DNA from: Mesorhizobium sp. WSM4306
Lineage (GTDB): Bacteria; Pseudomonadota; Alphaproteobacteria; Rhizobiales; Rhizobiaceae
Assembly (NCBI RefSeq): GCF_007003975.1
Contig: NZ_VFTC01000029.1
Location: 1 to 64,000 of the forward strand
Direction of reading: 5' to 3'
Length of the DNA stretch: 64,000 nt
The notes beneath the pieces were generated by a model, which worked only from the letters and a program-made list of their open reading frames with translations, ran no database searches and had not been told where the DNA came from. Of this stretch, positions 17,929 through 27,116 are shown in pieces (positions within the stretch are counted from its first letter, which is position 1; each line of letters begins with the position of its first letter). The translations under genes and the position numbers were made by a program.

Positions 17929-19245
17929 ATGAGCAAGCAATTCGCACCTGAAATGGATGCAGGTCTCGCGGTTTTCAATCGCCTGGAGTCTGAGGTGCGC
18001 AGCTACGTCCGCGCCTTCCCCGCCCTATTCGATCGCGGAGTCGGGACCACTCTCATCGCTGCAGACGGTCGGGAATATCTCGACTTTTTCGCCGGTGCAG
18101 GCGTTTTGAATTATGGGCACAACAACCCCGTCATCAAGAAGGCGCTGCTGGATTATATCGAGCGCGACGGAATTGTGCATGGGCTGGACCTTGCCACGAC
18201 GGCCAAGAAAGCCTTCATCGAAGCTTTCGAGCGATACATTCTCAAGCCTCGTGGTCTGACATACAAATTACAGTTTCCCGGCCCCACAGGTACGAACGCG
18301 GTCGAAGCGAGTCTAAAACTGGCTCGCCAGGTGACCGGGAGATCGAACATCGTCTCGTTTACCAACTCGTTCCATGGGGAAAGCGCTGGAGCATTGGCAG
18401 CGATGGGAAACAAGGAGCACCGGGCCGCTGCCGGGTTTCCCCTCGCCCATGTGACATCGTTGCCATACGAAGGCTACCTGGGGGCGTCAGTTGACACAAT
18501 CGATTACTTCGAAAAGCTTCTCAATGACCCCAACAGTGGCCTCGACAAACCTGCCGCGGTGATCCTGGAAGGGATCCAAGGTGAAGGCGGCATCAATGCT
18601 GCGAGCGTTACTTGGCTGCAACGGCTGCGCGAGCTAACGTCGCGGCACGGAATCTTGATGATCCTCGATGACATCCAGGCCGGGGTCGGTCGCGCGGGCA
18701 GTTTCTTCAGTTTCGAAGCGGCTGCAATTGTGCCGGACATCGTTACCCTGTCCAAATCTTTGTCGGCGATCGGAACCCCAATGGCCCTTATTCTCATCAA
18801 GCCTGAACTTGATGTCTGGGCCCCGGGCGCACACACCGGGACCTTCAGAGGCAACAACTATGCTTTCGTCACTGCTCGTGCGGCCCTCGAAGCTTACTGG
18901 TCCGACTCCAAGTTCGAGGATGAGATCGCTCGCAAGTCTGCGATCTTGGTCCAAGAACTCAACGCGATTACCGAGGAATTCCCCACCCTCGGCCTGAGCG
19001 TGCGAGGCCGCGGTCTGATGTACGGACTCGTTTCACCGAAGCACCACTCCTTGCCAGGTCTGGTCTCCCAGGAGGCTTTTCGTCGGGGCTTGGTGATCGA
19101 GATCGCCGGCTCATACGGTGAGGTGCTTAAGTTCATGACTGCCCTCACCATCGCCGAGGCTGACCTTCGGCGTGGTCTGTCCATCATTCGCGACAGCATT
19201 GGCGCAGTAGCGACTACCCTCGACGGTGGAGGCGCGGCTCGCTAG
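17929..19245 (+). CDS. Diaminobutyrate-2-oxoglutarate aminotransferase family (EctB/DoeD type), copy 1
   Basis: A 438-residue class III PLP aminotransferase. The ATG at 17929 has GAGGAG upstream; the longer frame does not. Features: 'NYGHNNPVIKKALLDYI', the phosphate loop 'GPTGTNAVEASLKLAR', the cofactor aspartate in 'LILDDIQAGVGRAG'-like sequence (ILDDIQAGVGRAG), and the PLP lysine in 'TLSKSLSAIG' near residue 276. This is the EctB/DoeD/RhbA group, which interconverts L-2,4-diaminobutyrate and aspartate semialdehyde. With the aldehyde dehydrogenase next door, a catabolic direction (diaminobutyrate to aspartate) is likely. A close paralogue lies at 36568-37869 and a more distant one at 38868-40124. 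Confidence 0.9.
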   Translation: MSKQFAPEMDAGLAVFNRLESEVRSYVRAFPALFDRGVGTTLIAADGREYLDFFAGAGVLNYGHNNPVIKKALLDYIERDGIVHGLDLATTAKKAFIEAFERYILKPRGLTYKLQFPGPTGTNAVEASLKLARQVTGRSNIVSFTNSFHGESAGALAAMGNKEHRAAAGFPLAHVTSLPYEGYLGASVDTIDYFEKLLNDPNSGLDKPAAVILEGIQGEGGINAASVTWLQRLRELTSRHGILMILDDIQAGVGRAGSFFSFEAAAIVPDIVTLSKSLSAIGTPMALILIKPELDVWAPGAHTGTFRGNNYAFVTARAALEAYWSDSKFEDEIARKSAILVQELNAITEEFPTLGLSVRGRGLMYGLVSPKHHSLPGLVSQEAFRRGLVIEIAGSYGEVLKFMTALTIAEADLRRGLSIIRDSIGAVATTLDGGGAAR

Positions 19246-19470
19246 CCGACAAAGCACCGGGCCACTAGCAGGTCCAAAATCGGGCCGCTCGCAGTCACGG
19301 AACGGGAAGGCCGTTCCGTGGCATGTGGCAGTGGGCGAACTCGGAGCGGCTGAACGGCAGACTAGGGCTTTCACTGCCGGACCGATACCACGGTTGCCGT
19401 TCTTCCTGCGGCGCCGACCACTGTCGCTGCGCCAATTCGAAGAAAATCGAGCGATAAGAAAGAGGACTGG

Positions 19471-20931
19471 ATGGCCAGCAACGACGTAGTCAAAAATTAT
19501 ATCGATGGCGAGTGGCGGGATTCTGTGTCCGGCACACGCATCGAGGTCGATGACCCGGCGAGCGCCGAAACGATTGCTGTCGTAGCTGAAGCAGGACCCC
19601 AAGACATCGAGCTTGCCGTTACTGCTGCTCACCGCGTTTTTCGCGACCGCGTGCTGATAGACATGCATCCGTATGATCGCGGTCGCATGTTGTTTCGCGT
19701 TGCCGACGCCCTTGAAGCGCGTTTCGACGAGATCGCAGCCATTAACTGCGCGGAGACGGGGAAGGCATTGGAACTTGCCGATGGCGAGGTTCAGACCGCC
19801 ATCAGATACCTGCGATACTATGGTGGCTTGGCCGACAAACTTGAAGGGCGCTCGATCCCGCGCGGGGCCAACCTGGTCAACTACACAGTCAGAAGTCCCT
19901 TCGGCGTGTCCGCCCAGATCGTTCCGTGGAATGGTCCACTTGAACTGACGGCCCGCTCGCTGGCCTGCGCCATCGCAACCGGCAACTCAGTCGTGGTGAA
20001 GTCGCCGGAACTAGCTCCCCTTTCCGGAGTTGAACTTGCGCGTGCCTGTGAGACAGCGGGGCTGCCTGCCGGAGCGGTCAACGTGCTCACTGGATACGGC
20101 CAAACGGCAGGCCAGGCGCTGATCGAACATCCCGACGTTCGCCACATCGTCTTCACGGGCTCGATTACTACTGGGCGGACGGTGCTCAAGACGGCAGCGG
20201 ATCGGATCGTGCCCTGCATAATGGAACTGGGCGGAAAGTCGGCTGCAGTTGTGTATTCCGATGCCGACCTCGACTGCGTTGTGGAAGCGGTACGCGTCGG
20301 GACCTTTCTGAATGCAGGCCAGAATTGCAACAACCTTACACGTCTTATTGTGGAACGTTCTATTGCAGACAAACTGGTGGAAAGAGTGAGGGTCTGCGTC
20401 GAAGGACTGTCGGTCGGTCCAGGACGCGAAAACTGCGACATCACCCCGTTGATCTCCCGAAACCAACGACAAGGAGTTGAGCGGGCCTGCCAGACGGCCC
20501 TCTCGCAGGGCGCGCGACTCGTAACCGGCGGGACTGCGCTTTCGGAGCGGAGCGGTTACTTTATGGCGGCCACGGTGTTTGCCGATGTCGCGCGAGACAG
20601 CAATCTCTTCCAGCAAGAAGTATTCGGTCCTGTTCTTGCCGTTACCACGTTCGATAATCCGGGAATGGCCGTCAATCTCGCGAACGACACCGTTCACGGT
20701 CTGGCAGCGGGCGTGTTCACGCGGGATATTGACCGGGCCCTCTGGACCGCCGACCGCCTTTGGGCCGGTCAAGTGTACGTGAATGGGTGGTATGTGGGCG
20801 GGGTGGAAACACCGTTCGGTGGGATAAACCAGTCCGGCTACGGCAGGGAGAAGGGTCAGGAAGCGCTGGACGGCTACGTTCAGACGAGAAACGTTGGTAT
20901 CCGCCTCTCGCAGCCACCATCTGGAAATTGA
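19471..20931 (+). CDS. NAD(P)-dependent aldehyde dehydrogenase (DoeC/GabD-like)
   Basis: A 486-residue aldehyde dehydrogenase. The general-base glutamate lies in 'IMELGGKSAAV' (about 252) and the catalytic cysteine in 'NAGQNCNNLTR' (about 286). The cofactor-binding 'VFTGSITTGR' and the C-terminal 'PFGGINQSGYGREKG' are present. The ATG has AGAGGA upstream. Following the diaminobutyrate-type aminotransferase by 225 bases on the same strand, it would oxidise the aldehyde that enzyme makes, for example aspartate semialdehyde to aspartate, as DoeC does in ectoine degradation. The cognate substrate is inferred only from context. Confidence 0.88.
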   Translation: MASNDVVKNYIDGEWRDSVSGTRIEVDDPASAETIAVVAEAGPQDIELAVTAAHRVFRDRVLIDMHPYDRGRMLFRVADALEARFDEIAAINCAETGKALELADGEVQTAIRYLRYYGGLADKLEGRSIPRGANLVNYTVRSPFGVSAQIVPWNGPLELTARSLACAIATGNSVVVKSPELAPLSGVELARACETAGLPAGAVNVLTGYGQTAGQALIEHPDVRHIVFTGSITTGRTVLKTAADRIVPCIMELGGKSAAVVYSDADLDCVVEAVRVGTFLNAGQNCNNLTRLIVERSIADKLVERVRVCVEGLSVGPGRENCDITPLISRNQRQGVERACQTALSQGARLVTGGTALSERSGYFMAATVFADVARDSNLFQQEVFGPVLAVTTFDNPGMAVNLANDTVHGLAAGVFTRDIDRALWTADRLWAGQVYVNGWYVGGVETPFGGINQSGYGREKGQEALDGYVQTRNVGIRLSQPPSGN

Positions 20932-21149
20932 ACGCTTGCTGATCCCTACCGACGGCGCGGCTGTCGGGCGATGCAGGATTCAATGACCTCGACCAAATCG
21001 AAATAAGCCCGGCGAGAGAATCCGTATCGGAGGTCATCGAGAACAACTCTAATCATAGGATTTTTGGCTGCGGACGGGCTTTACCCACCACGGACATGTA
21101 GGAGCGCATTGCCTAGCCCGCTGCGTGGGTCGCATGGGTCAGGAGAGGA

Positions 21150-21628
21150 TCACAGTGCTTCAGAGACAATTGAGATTCGCAGAGCTGCCGCCGAAGATTT
21201 CGACAAGTTGGCAATGTTGAACCGCGAGTTGATCGAGGCCGAGAAGCATCGAAACCCCGATGACGGTTTCAGAACTCAAGGAGCGGTTTATTCAGTTGGT
21301 GAATCGCGAAATTTGGATGGTCGACCTCTTCAGCCAGAACGGCGAGATTGTGGGCCTCGCCACTCATCGTTTGGAGCCAGACAATGCGGAGCCGAGTGGG
21401 CAACGCGTCTTTTTGAGGCAATTCTACGTCAGCTGCCAACACCGACGTTCGGAGATTGGCTGCAGGACCCTTGAGCTGCTTATTCGGTCTCGTTTCCACA
21501 ACAAATCAAGGATTTTCCTCGACGTGCTGGAGACCAATCCTGGCCGCAAGACCTTCTGGTCTCACACCGGTTTTGTCGCCTACAGCACGCTCATGGAGCG
21601 TCTCGTTGAAAAAGCGGACACCAAATAA
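21150..21628 (+). pseudogene. GNAT-family acetyltransferase, frameshifted
   Basis: Two overlapping frames together make a GNAT protein: 'IEIRRAAAEDFDKLAMLNRE' then, after a shift near 21262, 'VSELKERFIQLVNREIWM', 'QNGEIVGLATHRLEP' and 'VFLRQFYVSCQHRRSEIG', ending 'HTGFVAYSTLMERLV'. The start is also unclear: the best ribosome site (AGGAG near 21140) precedes a GTG in yet another frame. Probably inactive. Confidence 0.65.
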
Positions 21629-21705
21629 CCTGCGGTGCTGGGAATTAATTTGGGGATCGGATTGTCTGGCATTTGCGTGCGTCGCGCAAAAACACGAGAA
21701 TAGAA

Positions 21706-22291
21706 TCGAGCCGGTCGTAACCGAATGGGGCTCACTTGTCCCCGGCCTGCAGGCTAGCCGCTTCGACTTCATCACGGCCGGCATGTGGATCAAGCCGGAG
21801 CGCTGCCGCAACGTGCTGTTCAGCGAACCGATCGCTACGGAGAGAGGCGCACTGCTGGTGCCTAAGGGCAACCCGGAAGGGCTGCATTCTTATGAGGATG
21901 TGCGTGACAAGGGACTCACCTTCGTCAGTGATACAGGCTACACCGCGGTCCAGGACGCGAAAAAGTCAGGCATCGCCGACGACAAAATCATGCAGGTCGC
22001 CGGACCGCCGGCGGACAGGCTGTCGCGCCGCCGCCGGTGCCCTCGACTACTTTACAGCGACTGGACTTGTTAAGAAGGACCACAGCCTTGAGCTGGCCGA
22101 TTCGTTCATCGCGCCAGCCAACTATCCTGCTATCGCCTTCGAGCTCAACGAGCAGGCTGCGGTCGACGCGTTCAATGCCGTATGCAGGACTATGTTGGCT
22201 CTGGCGAAATGATGGCAGTATTCGGCAAATACGGCTACGGCAAAGACAACCTGCGGACGGCAGCAAGACCGCTGACCTCTGCAGAGGCTGA
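21706..22291 (+). pseudogene. Third EhuB-like binding-protein gene, truncated and frameshifted
   Basis: Runs opposite in strand to the other two copies. Matches to the intact protein occur in three frames in order: 'EPVVTEWGSLVPGLQASRFD', 'GMWIKPERCRNVLFSEPI', 'DKIMQVAGPP', then 'AGALDYFTATGLVKKDHS', 'EQAAVDAFNAV', then 'FGKYGYGKDN' and 'DGSKTADLCRG' before the TGA at 22289-22291. The first third, including the signal peptide, is missing. Confidence 0.88.
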
Positions 22292-22305
22292 AGGCAATGT
22301 GCCTT

Positions 22306-22336
22306 AACACGTCCCCGGTCATGGCGGGGACGTGTT
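22306..22336 (+). terminator. Strong hairpin after the EhuB-like pseudogene
   Basis: AACACGTCCCC and GGGGACGTGTT form a perfect 11-base stem with a 9-base loop, 15 bases after the pseudogene stop. There is no T-run. It is probably the old terminator or the counterpart of the hairpin that follows the intact EhuB-like gene. Confidence 0.6.
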
Positions 22337-22561
22337 CAGTGGGCAAGCGTCTGTGAGGCGATTTCAGGTCCACCGTGGCGGTGCTCACAAGACGCGCCTC
22401 ATTGCCTGAAACAAACACATCTACACTTCATCGGGTGCGCACATGTGAGCGTCGCGGCCCACAATACGACGGCCAATATGCGGGCTGGCTCACCTGCCAC
22501 ATCAGGCAACTGCGCAAGCAAATCCCCTGACGTGTGCCGGAACGAGAAGCAGGAGAATACT

Positions 22562-22765
22562 GTGGAAATCAGAGTTGTACGCCCGGGCGACCTTTCTCAA
22601 TTGCGCAAGATTTGTGACGAACACATCGACTTGGAAGGGGTGACAATAGCGGACCAGGACCTGAGTCCTTATTGGAACTCGGCGTTTTTTGGAACACCTG
22701 CCCAGTTGTTCGGTTGGGTTTGTGATGAAGGAGGGTGTGTGCTGACAGTTCTGCAAATTCGCTGA
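22562..22765 (+). pseudogene. GNAT-family acetyltransferase, 3' end cut off near the IS256 element
   Basis: A GTG start with AGGAGAATACT directly upstream opens 'VEIRVVRPGDLSQLRKICDEH', an N-terminus like GNAT acetyltransferases. The frame ends after 67 residues, well short of the usual 140 or more, just before the IS256-type element. Confidence 0.55.
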
Positions 22766-22829
22766 GAGAGGGCGGTCATGGCAGGCTGGTGATTGTTCAC
22801 GTCACCGATTCCCGCGAAGGAACGCCACC

Positions 22830-24023
22830 ATGACCAAGATTGAAAGTAAGACCGGCAGCGCTGCCATCAAAGACATTCTGCTTTCGGACCCGGACGGACT
22901 TCACGAAGTGATCCGTGCGGTGATGCAGGAGGTACTCGAGGCCGAGATGGACGAGGCGCTGGGGGCTTCGAAGAGCGAGCGCACACCTGAGCGGCTCGGC
23001 TACCGCTCGGGTTATTACGGCCGCACCCTTGTCACGCGGGTCGGCAAGCTTGAGCTGCGGGTTCCGCAGGACCGGGCCGGCCGCTTCTCGACCGAGCTTC
23101 TCGAGCGTTACCAGCGTTCGGAGCGGGCCTTGGTGGCGACGCTTGCGGAGATGTATGTGCAGGGCGTGTCGACCCGCAAGGTCAAGGCGATCACGGAAGA
23201 GCTGTGCGGCCATGCGTTCTCGGCCTCGTCGATCTCGGCCATCAACAAGCGGCTGGACGAGAGCCTCGCTGCCTTTGCCAGGCGCCCCCTTCAAGAGCCG
23301 TTTCCTTACCTCATCCTCGATGCGCGCTAAGAGAAGGTGCGTGAGGCCGGCGTCGTCATGAGCCAGGCGGTGCTGATCGCTGTCGGCATCGACTGGGACG
23401 GCCGGCGCCAGATCCTGGCCGTCGAGATGGCCAATCGCGAAAGCCGCTCGGCCTGGAGGGATTTCCTCGTCGCGCTGAAGGCGCGCAGCCCCAAGGGCGT
23501 CGAGCTGGTTGTCTCCGCCAATCATGCCGGCCTGGTCGCGGCGATCGGCGAGGTGATCCCCGAAGCCGCCTGGCAGCGCTGCTACGTCCACTTCCTCAGG
23601 AACGCGCTCGATCACCTGCCGAGAAAGCACGGCGCCGACTGCCTGCAGGACTTGCGCTGGCTCTAATGACCGGCGCGATCTCGCCGAGGCCAAGGCCGAT
23701 CTCGCCGCATGGCTGTCCAAATGGTCGGGCCGCTATCCGCGACTGACGAGTTGGGTGGAGGAGACCATCGAGCGCACGCTGACCTTCTTTTGCCTGCCGC
23801 GCCAGCATCACAAGCATCTCAAGAGCACCAACATGCTTGAACGGCACAATGAGGAAATCCGCCGGCGCACCAATGTCATGCGCATCTTCCCCAATGAAAG
23901 CTGCCTGCGCCTCGTCAGGGCGCTGGCTGCGAGACCAACGAGAACTGGATGGAGGCCAACCGCTACATCAACATGGACGATCTGCGCGAGCACAAGAAGC
24001 TCGCTCTACGCCAAGCCGCATGA
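22830..24023 (+). pseudogene. IS256-family (mutator) transposase, three disabling mutations
   Basis: The protein begins 'KDILLSDPDGLHEVIRAVMQ', typical of an IS256/mutator transposase, and continues with 'LGYRSGYYGRTLVTRVGKLE', 'AEMYVQGVSTRKVKAITEEL'. A TAA replaces a tyrosine-type codon at 23328-23330 ('LILDAR' then stop). The next frame segment 'VIPEAAWQRCYVHFLRNALD' ends at an inserted base near 23665, and another base is lost near 23930, before 'WMEANRYINMDDLREHKKLA' and the stop at 24021-24023. The element cannot move by itself. Confidence 0.9.
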
Positions 24024-24585
24024 CCAGCATCGTGGCCGCCCCATTTTGCAGAACTTGACGCACACAACCTGAAGGAGGTAAGCGTCATGACAACTCTTAG
24101 AGGATACATGACCGCGTCGATCCGGCTTTTCCTTGTTGGTCAGGGGCGATCCTCGGGTACGCCTCCGGCGAGGGCCGCCTTGCGCGATCATGGCACGGTA
24201 GCGAGGCTGGGCTCTTAAGGTCGTCCTTAGGAGCGTAAGCCCCGCGACCATCCCATCGCTGAAAACAAACCCTTGATCAGCGGGCGCCCGACGGACCGCC
24301 TCTGTCGTCGTGGCGCTCCCATGAAGAACCTGGCCCATAGTGCATCCTTTGATTCGGAAGATAAGGATGCCCCATCAAAACCTGAGATCAAACATTTAGG
24401 CAGGCCTCGACTGGGACAAGTAAAACGGCCGCATTCGAGGCATGAGGCTGCACGCGTCTAAGATCCGAACAGCCAATACCCGAGCGTCCTCGACATCCCC
24501 GCCGCCAGAAGTCAACGATGCCCAGATCGGCCGCACGACCACCAGCAGAAGGGCGCCACCTCAACCCGTCCTACACTCAACATTT
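24024..24585. other. Intergenic region with one weak small ORF
   Basis: No recognised gene. At 24087-24218 (plus strand) a 43-codon ORF starts 6 bases after a perfect GGAGG (MTTLRGYMTASIRLF...), but I recognise no family and it may be a chance frame at the right flank of the IS256 element. Confidence 0.35.
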
Positions 24586-24601
24586 TGTCGCGTCCGCGAC
24601 G
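24586..24601 (+). promoter_or_regulatory. NifA upstream activator-like site (TGT-N10-ACG)
   Basis: TGT, ten bases, ACG: one mismatch to the NifA consensus TGT-N10-ACA. It lies about 86 bases ahead of the -24 element of the sigma-54 promoter at 24687, the usual spacing for NifA sites. Confidence 0.5.
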
Positions 24602-24686
24602 TGCCTTCTTGATCCGATCCGTGGTCTGCTCACCTAAATAGCTGAAAGAGATCACGCATTTCTGTTTCCGGCCTGATTAGCCAGTT

Positions 24687-24702
24687 TGGCACGAGGTTTG
24701 CA
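24687..24702 (+). promoter_or_regulatory. Sigma-54 (-24/-12) promoter
   Basis: TGGCACGAGGTTTGCA is a full match to the sigma-54 consensus TGGCACG-N4-TTGCA. It faces the small ORF, panD-like, ATP-grasp and M24 genes downstream. Transcription should start about 12 bases after the -12 element, near 24713. In rhizobia most such promoters in symbiotic regions are activated by NifA under low oxygen. Confidence 0.85.
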
Positions 24703-24777
24703 ACTTTGTGTGCGATCCAGTTGAACGGGCCGATTGGCACAGTCACCTGAAATCACAACTAATTAAAGGAACGGAAC

Positions 24778-24951
24778 ATGTCGGAACTGTATCGGATGGC
24801 ATTACCAATGGGGGACAGCCGGCCGGCAATGCCTCCGCCCACCACAACCAGCCTTCGCCTGACTGTCTCGTGCTGGCCACGCCAGAGTAATCAATTTTGT
24901 CCTAAGAACCACAATACGACAAATCGCAGAACGTCCATCCATCCATCCTGA
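24778..24951 (+). CDS. Small ORF directly after the sigma-54 promoter, unknown
   Basis: 57 codons (MSELYRMALPMGDSRPAMPP...) with AAGGA seven bases ahead of the ATG. It is rich in proline, serine and threonine with two cysteines in the second half. No family is recognised. It is the first ORF in the predicted transcript, 58 bases before the PanD-like gene, so it could be a leader peptide, a peptide substrate or chance. Confidence 0.35.
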   Translation: MSELYRMALPMGDSRPAMPPPTTTSLRLTVSCWPRQSNQFCPKNHNTTNRRTSIHPS

Positions 24952-25009
24952 AACCAAGACACAGCAATCGCTTGTCGACGCAGTGTCCCACCGCCGAGAG
25001 GAAATGTAG

Positions 25010-25453
25010 ATGAGAAAATTTGTTGCCGCCAAGCTTCATGGAATAACTGTGACCGACGCGAATTTGAACTACCGGGGCTCAATAACTTTGGATCCAGATC
25101 ACTGCGACGAAGCCGGCATCCTTCCAATGGAATTCGTTGAAATCTGGAATAAATCATCGGGCGCTCGAATCAGCACTTACGTGATTTATGGAGAGCGGGG
25201 TTCTCGTTGCTGCGTGCTGAACGGAGCCGCTGCTCGCACCTGTCAGGTCGGGGACGAAATAATCGTTTGCTCCTCCGCATACATCGAGGAGCATCAGATG
25301 GTGGAGATCAAGCCGCGAGTGCTGACTTTCCACCGGGATAATTCTATCTGCGACCACATGTTCTACGAGGGTGCAATAGACGACGATGGAAGGATAACGT
25401 TCTCGATTCGCGAGGGCTCTCCCGGCGATAACGCGCTAAAACTCACTCCCTAG
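25010..25453 (+). CDS. panD: PanD-like aspartate 1-decarboxylase
   Basis: A 147-residue homologue of pyruvoyl-dependent L-aspartate alpha-decarboxylase, which makes beta-alanine. The self-cleavage site is intact ('LNYRGSITLD', Gly23-Ser24). Other active-site residues of the E. coli enzyme are found in place: Lys8, His10, Tyr21, Trp46, Arg53, Thr56, Tyr57 and Asn71 ('NGAAA'). It carries a C-terminal extension of about 25 residues compared with the usual 115-127. An AGAGGA site precedes the ATG. PanD normally serves pantothenate synthesis, but no panB or panC is in the window. Here it sits behind a sigma-54 promoter and before an ATP-grasp ligase, which suggests a dedicated symbiotic role. Confidence 0.85.
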   Translation: MRKFVAAKLHGITVTDANLNYRGSITLDPDHCDEAGILPMEFVEIWNKSSGARISTYVIYGERGSRCCVLNGAAARTCQVGDEIIVCSSAYIEEHQMVEIKPRVLTFHRDNSICDHMFYEGAIDDDGRITFSIREGSPGDNALKLTP

Positions 25454-25766
25454 TAGGGCCTTTCGGTGACAGCTCGTGGCGCCGGGTCCCGGTCAAGGGC
25501 GTACTCGTCCCCAGTACTCTGGTACGCGATACAGTGCATTATCCCACTCGGCCACTATTCGGTCAGTTGCCATCAAGCCCAATCGGTTCTGCCCAGATCT
25601 GGGAAGACGATTTTGCTGCGCCAAAGGCAACTTCAGCTTCAGCCAGCGGCTGCGGGTAGAGGCGACCAATTTCACGGAATGTTTGGCCTTGGATCGTTGT
25701 CTTTAAGTCTGAGGTCCACGATGGCAAAACGACCTATCGACAAAAACGCAGAGTGGAGAACAGCCA
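25454..25766. other. Gap between PanD-like and ATP-grasp genes
   Basis: 313 bases with only short unsupported frames. No promoter element was recognised. It might contain a decayed small gene. Confidence 0.4.
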
Positions 25767-27035
25767 ATGTCAAGGAAAGCTCTCATCCTGGTTGAAGGCC
25801 ATGCAAGAGGTAATGGAATACGATACATCCACGCGGCCCGGCGTCTTGGCTTTCATCCAATTACACTATCAGTTGATCCAACACAGTACGAGTATCTTGC
25901 GGCGGAAAGAAGCGAGGCAATCCGTGTCGATACAACCAATCTTGATACCTTGATTCGCGAATGTTCCAGGCTGCGTGAGACCAATGACATCGCTGGTATC
26001 ACGGGCTTCTCGGGCATCGACGAGTCGGTCTATGCAACCGTTGGCAAACTATGTCGGCATTTCGACTTACCGGGACCCAACCCCGAATTGATTGAACGAT
26101 GCTGTGACAAATTCTCTCAGCGCCAGCTACTTGCGGAAGCCGGAGTTCCGATACCCGCTTATCGCATGGCGCTGAATGTGGCAGAAGTAGAAAGCGCTGT
26201 CGCGGAGATCGGCTTTCCCGTAATTGTTAAGCCGGCAATCGGCAGCGGTAGCATCGGTGTCCGATTGTGCCGCAACGCCGATGAGTTAGCTGACCACACG
26301 ACCTATCTGTTGGGTGGGAAGCACATCTGGCCGTCTTCGCCGAGGATATTGGTTGAGGAATTCGCGCGCGGCCCTTTTTATAGCGTGGAGATAATGGGCA
26401 ATGAGGTTATTGGGATTGTCGCCGTTGATTTCGGCCCCCCACCGCATTTCGTCTTCCGTGAAACGACCTTCCCGGCCCCGCTTGCGGAAGACGATCATGA
26501 CCGTATCGTTGATGTTTCGCTGAGGTGCTTGCAAGCTCTTGGCCTTAATTGGGGGCCAACGAACATCGAGCTCCGGTTGACTAATCATGGCCCGGTTGTA
26601 ATCGAAGTGAATCCGCGTCTTGCTGGTGCGCTTGAGCCTGAACTGGTCCAACTGGCGAGCGGTGTCGATCTGGTCACCGAGCACATCAAGCTTGTCGTCG
26701 GCGAGGAATGGGATTTGCGCAGAAGGCATTTGCAGACCGCAGCCGCGCGGTTCCTAGTTGCTGATTGCGACGGCACCCTCGATTGGATCGATGGCGGCAG
26801 TCAGGCGATCGCGGTACCAGGTGTCGCTGAAATCAAATTGTATGTTGAACCCAACGCGCCGATCTTCAGGAAAGGCGATTTTCGAGACTGGATAGGACAT
26901 GTCGTCGCCGTTTCACCCAGCCTTGCTCAGACCGAAGCGATACTCCAACGAGCTGTCGACTTAATCGCTTGGTCTATCACACCGCCGTCGGGCGAACAGG
27001 AGCGATCTGCAGCCCCACGACTCCCCCCCAACTGA
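25767..27035 (+). CDS. ATP-grasp domain carboxylate-amine ligase
   Basis: A 422-residue protein with the biotin-carboxylase/carbamoyl-phosphate-synthetase-like ATP-grasp fold. A Rossmann-like N-terminal domain begins 'ALILVEGHARGNGIRYI'. The ATP-grasp core shows 'LPGPNPELIERCCDKFSQR', 'FPVIVKPAIGSGSIGV' (nucleotide lysine and glycine-rich loop), 'RILVEEFARGPFYSVEI' and the metal-binding 'VVIEVNPRLAGAL'. Such stand-alone enzymes activate a carboxylate as an acyl phosphate and join it to an amine, for example in carnosine-type dipeptides and some antibiotics. The neighbour makes beta-alanine, so a beta-alanyl amide product is a reasonable hypothesis. A GGAG site precedes the ATG. Confidence 0.88.
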   Translation: MSRKALILVEGHARGNGIRYIHAARRLGFHPITLSVDPTQYEYLAAERSEAIRVDTTNLDTLIRECSRLRETNDIAGITGFSGIDESVYATVGKLCRHFDLPGPNPELIERCCDKFSQRQLLAEAGVPIPAYRMALNVAEVESAVAEIGFPVIVKPAIGSGSIGVRLCRNADELADHTTYLLGGKHIWPSSPRILVEEFARGPFYSVEIMGNEVIGIVAVDFGPPPHFVFRETTFPAPLAEDDHDRIVDVSLRCLQALGLNWGPTNIELRLTNHGPVVIEVNPRLAGALEPELVQLASGVDLVTEHIKLVVGEEWDLRRRHLQTAAARFLVADCDGTLDWIDGGSQAIAVPGVAEIKLYVEPNAPIFRKGDFRDWIGHVVAVSPSLAQTEAILQRAVDLIAWSITPPSGEQERSAAPRLPPN

Positions 27036-27116
27036 GAGGTGATCCGTCGCCAGCATAAGAACTCTTACCCGCAATAGCTCGCCTTGTTGTCAAAAGCATA
27101 GCTGGAGTTCAAACTT

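Noticed and set aside
24708..24890. Alternative 60-codon ORF overlapping the small ORF after the sigma-54 promoter
   Set aside because: Its start lies before the expected transcription start and has no ribosome site.
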